Source of the DNA: an uncultured Phycisphaeraceae bacterium
GTDB lineage: Bacteria; Planctomycetota; Phycisphaerae; Phycisphaerales; UBA1924
NCBI GenBank assembly: GCA_937899905.1
Contig: CALCCF010000061.1
Span: forward strand, 1 to 49,932
DNA: 49,932 bases
Direction: 5' to 3'
Part shown: one piece after another, positions 47,090 through 49,932 of the stretch
Layout: each line of letters begins with the position of its first letter
How positions within the stretch are numbered: position 1 is the stretch's first letter
Position numbers and translations under genes: made by a program
The notes under the pieces: model-generated
Seen by the model: only the letters and a program-made list of their open reading frames with translations
Told to the model about the DNA's origin: nothing
Database searches by the model: none

Positions 47090-48610
47090 CTAGCGCGGAT
47101 CTGCGAGCGGGGCTTGCGACGCGATGTCCTCGGCCGCCCGCTTCATGCCCCGCAGCATGCCGTTGAACACGAAGTGGTGCAGCGGGAGCACGCTGTACCA
47201 GTACGCGAGGCCGAGTAAGCCCCTCGGCTTGTAGCGTGCGGTCATGTGCAGCGTCGTGACCGGTCCCTCTTCCGAGGCTTCGGGCTCGATGCTGAACTCG
47301 AGGGCCGCCTCGCCGGGCAGCTTCATTTCGGCCAGCAGGTGCAGGCGGCTCGGTCGCTCGACGGCGATCACGCGCCAGAAGTCCAGCGCCTCGCCATACG
47401 CGACCTCTTCGGGGTGGCGGCGGCCTCGTCGCAAGCCTGGGCCGCCGACGATCGTGTCCATGAAGCCGCGGATCCTCCAGAGCACGTCGGCGGCGTACCA
47501 GCCATTACCACCACCGATGCGGCAGACCGCGTTGAACACGGTGTCGGGCGCCGCCTCGATGGTCGTCTGCCGCGCATCGGTGAACACGCGGCCGCCGGCC
47601 CAATCGGGATCGCCGGGCACAACGCCCGCGGACGACCACGACGTCTCGACCTCCGCCAGGCTCGTCCGCTCGAGCGCGAGCTCGATGGCCTCCTCGGGGG
47701 TCTTGGCTGTGTGCGGCATGACGTCTTGTACCGAGTTCTCGCGCACGACGACGGGGTTGCGCAGGCCCTCGGCCAGCGGGCGTGCGATACGCGCGGTCAC
47801 GGGCGTCACCAGCCCGATCCAGCGGCTGCTGAGCTCGGGCGTGAGCACGGGGACGGGCACGATGACGCGTTTGGGCAGCCCCAGCTTCGCGGCCATCGTG
47901 TGCATGAGCGAGGTATAGGTGCGGACGCCGTCGCCGCCGACCTCGAACGTGCGGCCGATGGTCTCGGGGGTCTTGAGGCACCGCACGAGCCAGTACAGCA
48001 TGTCGGCGATGGCGACCGGCTGGCACTCGGTCTTGACCCAGCGGGGCGTGATCATCGCGGGCAGCCGCTCGACGAGGTACCGCAGGATTTCGTAGGACGC
48101 CGAGCCCGAGCCGATGATCATCGCCGCGCGGAAGACGGTCACCGGCACCGGCCCATCGGCCAGCACGCGCTCGACCTCGCGACGCGAGCGCAGGTGGTCG
48201 CTCAGGTTCTCGCCCATCTCGCCGAGCCCGCCGAGGTAGATGATCCGCCCGACGCCCGCCTGCTCGCTGGCTTTGCGGAACGACTCGGCCAGCGTGCGGT
48301 CGCGCTGGGCGTAGTCGCCGCCCGCGCTGATCATCGAGTGCACGAGGTAGAAGGCCGCGTCGCACTCGTGCATGCGATCGATCAGGCCCTCGGTGTCGGC
48401 GACGTCGCCGGGCAGGATCTCGGCGTTGGGGTGCCTCGCCCAGTCGCGATTGGCGAGCTTGCCGGGATCGCGAACGACGCAGCGCACGCGGTACCCCGCG
48501 TCGAGCAGGCGCGGTGCCAGCCGGCCGCCGACGTAGCCCGTGGCACCAGTAAGGAGGACGCGCATGGGCCCGCCGTCCGCGCTCGCGTTGTGGTGGTGGT
48601 GTTCGCTCAT
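47090..48610 (-). CDS. NAD(P)-binding SDR-family protein with C-terminal DUF2867 domain
   Basis: A 506-residue protein. After a histidine-rich N terminus (MSEHHHHNASADGG) an atypical short-chain dehydrogenase/NmrA-like domain starts with MRVLLTGATGYVGGRLAPRLL. It continues with VRDPGKL, DAAFYLVHSM, RIIYLGGLGEMGENLSDHLRSR and FRAAMIIGSGSASYEIL. From about residue 320 comes a SRPBCC-like DUF2867 domain (WSSAGVVPGDPDWAGG, GNGWYAADVLWRIRGFMD, VERPSRLHLLAEMKLPGEAALEF). This two-domain protein is widespread; its substrate is unknown. The ATG at 48610 has no clear ribosome site; the reading from 48646 adds a non-conserved extension. Two small genes lie upstream. Confidence 0.88.
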   Translation of the reverse strand: MSEHHHHNASADGGPMRVLLTGATGYVGGRLAPRLLDAGYRVRCVVRDPGKLANRDWARHPNAEILPGDVADTEGLIDRMHECDAAFYLVHSMISAGGDYAQRDRTLAESFRKASEQAGVGRIIYLGGLGEMGENLSDHLRSRREVERVLADGPVPVTVFRAAMIIGSGSASYEILRYLVERLPAMITPRWVKTECQPVAIADMLYWLVRCLKTPETIGRTFEVGGDGVRTYTSLMHTMAAKLGLPKRVIVPVPVLTPELSSRWIGLVTPVTARIARPLAEGLRNPVVVRENSVQDVMPHTAKTPEEAIELALERTSLAEVETSWSSAGVVPGDPDWAGGRVFTDARQTTIEAAPDTVFNAVCRIGGGNGWYAADVLWRIRGFMDTIVGGPGLRRGRRHPEEVAYGEALDFWRVIAVERPSRLHLLAEMKLPGEAALEFSIEPEASEEGPVTTLHMTARYKPRGLLGLAYWYSVLPLHHFVFNGMLRGMKRAAEDIASQAPLADPR

Positions 48611-48656
48611 GATCGTGGGCGGCGCCCCGCTTGGGCCCGTGCACACCTTCGTCAGG

Positions 48657-48881
48657 CTACGCGGTCGTGGTGAACGCCGGGAGCCAGCCGAGCTTGACGC
48701 GCATCGTCACGGGCCCCGGCAGTTTCGGCAGTTGCGCATGGCCCATCGCCTTACGCAGCCGCCGCAGCGCCAGCGCGGGTCGCACGATGGCGCGGCTGCG
48801 CACGGTGATTGTGTCGCCCTCGAAACCGATCGAGATGGGCGTCGCCGGATCGCCAACGCGGGCCTCCAACGCTCCGCCCAT
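48657..48881 (-). CDS. Small hypothetical protein, coupled to the preceding gene (74 residues)
   Basis: The ATG at 48881 overlaps the upstream stop codon (TGATG), strong evidence for coupled translation. The 74-residue product has a beta-strand-rich start (PISIGFEGDTITVRSRA), a basic helix (ALALRRLRKAMG) and a proline-containing end (LPGPVTMRVKLGWLPAF). No signal peptide or family is recognised. It lies just upstream of the SDR/DUF2867 gene with a 46-base gap. The partner protein upstream is also exactly 74 residues long. A heteromeric pair is a reasonable guess. Confidence 0.6.
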   Translation of the reverse strand: MGGALEARVGDPATPISIGFEGDTITVRSRAIVRPALALRRLRKAMGHAQLPKLPGPVTMRVKLGWLPAFTTTA

Positions 48882-49105
48882 CACGACTTTGGGGAGCCGC
48901 TCCCGTCCCCGCTGTCGCGCGTACGGATCCGGATGGTCCCATCGAGCACCCAGTGGGCGTGGGTCGCCGAGTCGCCCGTGCCGCTAGGCACCTTCACGTT
49001 CATCTTCTCGAACTCGTAGGTGATCTCGGCGCCGCGTCCGGTCAGGCGGTCGTAGAGGCCGATGGCCAGGTCGGGCCAGCTCTGCGTGTGGTCGGCTGCT
49101 GACAT
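48881..49105 (-). CDS. Small hypothetical protein, first of a coupled pair (74 residues)
   Basis: The ATG at 49105-49103 has AAGGAG 8 bases upstream, a strong ribosome site; the longer reading from 49270 looks non-coding. The product has an N-terminal helix (SWPDLAIGLYDRLTGRG) and then strands (AEITYEFEKMNVKVPS, HAHWVLDGTIRIRTRD), ending in a Ser/Gly/Asp-rich tail. No family is recognised. Its stop overlaps the ATG of the second 74-residue gene. The 275 bases upstream hold inverted repeats and the terminator of the gene at 49381. Confidence 0.65.
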   Translation of the reverse strand: MSAADHTQSWPDLAIGLYDRLTGRGAEITYEFEKMNVKVPSGTGDSATHAHWVLDGTIRIRTRDSGDGSGSPKS

Positions 49106-49287
49106 TGTGGTGCTCCTTCTTGATCTGAGTGGATGCTGATCGATGTTTTCATCGGGCAACAACACGCTTGGTGCCCAGCGGGCTTGCCGACGGCTTTCTC
49201 GATCTGTTTGCGGGTGATCCACGGCGACGGCGAACAACAGCCCGAGCGTGCCAGGGGCAATCCCGGCCAATCACGCATCTGGTCGCG

Positions 49288-49308
49288 GGTATCCGGCCTG
49301 TGGATACC
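49288..49308. repeat. Inverted repeat in the 275-base gene-free stretch
   Basis: GGTATCC (49288-49294) and GGATACC (49302-49308) are separated by 7 bases. The gap 49106-49380 contains no convincing gene; this repeat, a second one at 49315-49329 and a terminator are all I can see in it. Confidence 0.35.
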
Positions 49309-49314
49309 GGGCAG

Positions 49315-49329
49315 TTGTTGTTACAACAA
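49315..49329. repeat. Short near-palindrome TTGTTGT/ACAACAA
   Basis: Perfect 7-base arms around a single T. It overlaps the T-rich tail of the terminator at 49319-49354, so it may simply be part of that, or an operator for the small genes starting at 49105. Confidence 0.3.
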
Positions 49330-49354
49330 CAAAGCGGGCCGCATGGGGCCCGCT
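49319..49354 (-). terminator. Intrinsic terminator of the partial gene at 49381
   Basis: On the minus strand AGCGGGCC/GGCCCGCT, an 8-bp stem with a 6-base loop, is followed by TTGTTGTTGT. It lies 26 bases after the stop of the gene at 49381. Confidence 0.75.
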
Positions 49355-49380
49355 CGGGAAGCTCGAATGGGATGCGGCGC

Positions 49381-49932
49381 TCAGGCGGCCTGCGAGCCGC
49401 TGGTGCCGCTGGTGCCGGTGGTGACCTGCTCGGGCGGCACGATGCCGCCGGCGGTGCCGAAGCGGATGGTCGCCGTCTCCGACCAGTCGCTGAGCTCGCC
49501 GGTGGTCAGGCGGGTGCGGGCGCGGTAGTCGATCGAGCGGACGCCGGTGGGCACGTCGTCGTCGAAGAAGCGCTTGAGGTCGTCGGCCTGGCCGATGTCC
49601 AGGAAGCCGCCCTCGGTGCCGTCGATGGCGATGAGCTGGCGCTGCACCAGGAAGACGGCGCTGCCGCCCGCGCTGGCGGCGAAGCGGAACTCGATGGTGC
49701 CGTCGTTGCGCAGGCTGGCCTGCACGTCGGTGGGGGTGGGGGCGTCGGTGCGCGGGGCGGCCTGCTTGGGCGCATCGATCTGGGCCCGGGCGTAGACGTC
49801 GGGGTCGGCGGTGCTCTTGGCGAATCCGTCGATGATGCCGATGAGCCCGCCGATGGAGGCGCGCAGGGCGTCGAAGCTGGTGTCCTTCTCGGCGGTGGCG
49901 GCCTTGGCGGCGGCGCGGGCGGCCCGCTGGGC
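49381..49932 (-). CDS. Protein with C-terminal FN3-like domain (partial, 5' end outside the window)
   Basis: The frame is open from the window edge to the TGA at 49381, giving the last 183 residues. An Ala-rich helical part (AKAATAEKDTSFDALRASIGG, then LIGIIDGFAKSTADPDVYAR) precedes a Pro/Ala linker with PTPTDVQASLRNDG. A beta-sandwich-like domain follows, with FRFAASAGGSAVFLVQRQL and RSIDYRARTRLTTGELSDWSETATIRFG, typical of an FN3-type fold. Similar helix-plus-FN3 proteins occur in planctomycetes and verrucomicrobia with unknown function. The tail is Thr/Gly/Ser-rich. A terminator follows. The GTG at 49725 is not the start; the gene continues off the window. Confidence 0.7.
   Translation of the reverse strand, partial: AQRAARAAAKAATAEKDTSFDALRASIGGLIGIIDGFAKSTADPDVYARAQIDAPKQAAPRTDAPTPTDVQASLRNDGTIEFRFAASAGGSAVFLVQRQLIAIDGTEGGFLDIGQADDLKRFFDDDVPTGVRSIDYRARTRLTTGELSDWSETATIRFGTAGGIVPPEQVTTGTSGTSGSQAA

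Noticed and set aside
47246-48673. 475-residue plus-strand open frame
   Set aside because: Antisense to the SDR/DUF2867 gene and composed of His/Arg/Ala-rich low-complexity sequence.
48657-49105. Toxin-antitoxin assignment for the two coupled 74-residue genes
   Set aside because: Neither protein shows a known toxin fold or DNA-binding motif; coupling and size alone are not enough.

Overview
The window looks like a piece of chromosome from a high-GC planctomycete, most likely of the class Phycisphaerae. Three things suggest this: a C-terminal CPNCGYDIRG...CPECG zinc ribbon of the type common in planctomycete hypothetical proteins (18235-18945), calcium-loop (EF-hand/dockerin-like) repeats inside a pilus-type protein (1213-4167), and the general mix of genes. 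The class is an inference; there is no rRNA marker in the window. I saw no tRNA, rRNA, CRISPR array, insertion sequence or prophage. Coding density is high, and the window reads as ordinary core chromosome rather than an island.

Layout. 1-7924 (minus strand): rnhA, then a type IV pilus / pseudopilin cluster (pilT, pilC, a GspI/PilV-like prepilin, a 984-residue PilX-like protein with calcium loops, a GspJ/PilW-like prepilin), closed by a strong intrinsic terminator, then the 5' part of dnaX. 7997-10999 (plus): purL with two PurS-like modules at its N terminus. 11053-11670 (minus): a small-protein transcription unit with its own promoter, encoding peptides of 27 and 88 residues. 11702-14349 (minus): ribE-ruvC-NtrC-type regulator. 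14562-18231 (plus): BamB-like lipoprotein, purH and an HNH endonuclease. 18235-28176 (minus): ruvA, manC-type guanylyltransferase, ruvX, a LolA-like protein, a TPR metallopeptidase, guaB, a secreted protein, a Bax-inhibitor-like protein and a zinc-ribbon membrane protein. 28320-28865 (plus): a small membrane protein. 28862-32146 (minus): the histidine degradation pair hutH-hutU. 32246-39684 (plus): a DUF2339 membrane protein, a membrane-anchored protein, a HEAT-like secreted protein, an alpha/beta hydrolase and a membrane protein. 39691-49105 (minus): two coupled 74-residue proteins, a DUF2867-type SDR, an Nramp-like transporter coupled to a SpoIIE-type phosphatase, a DUF900-like lipoprotein hydrolase, an OPT transporter and a membrane protein. 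49381-49932 (minus): a partial protein with an FN3-like domain.

How the genes fit together. Purine synthesis is represented by purL, purH and guaB in three separate places; no purQ glutaminase is present here. Holliday junction processing is represented by ruvC and ruvA, also apart, without ruvB. The pilus genes provide a retraction ATPase, inner-membrane platform and minor pilins, but no extension ATPase or major pilin.

The most interesting pattern concerns translation starts. At eight genes with no usable Shine-Dalgarno sequence, a TANNNT hexamer sits exactly 5-7 bases before the start codon, the arrangement expected for leaderless mRNAs. Genes with strong Shine-Dalgarno sites do not show it. 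The other locus worth attention is the small-protein unit at 11012-11670.
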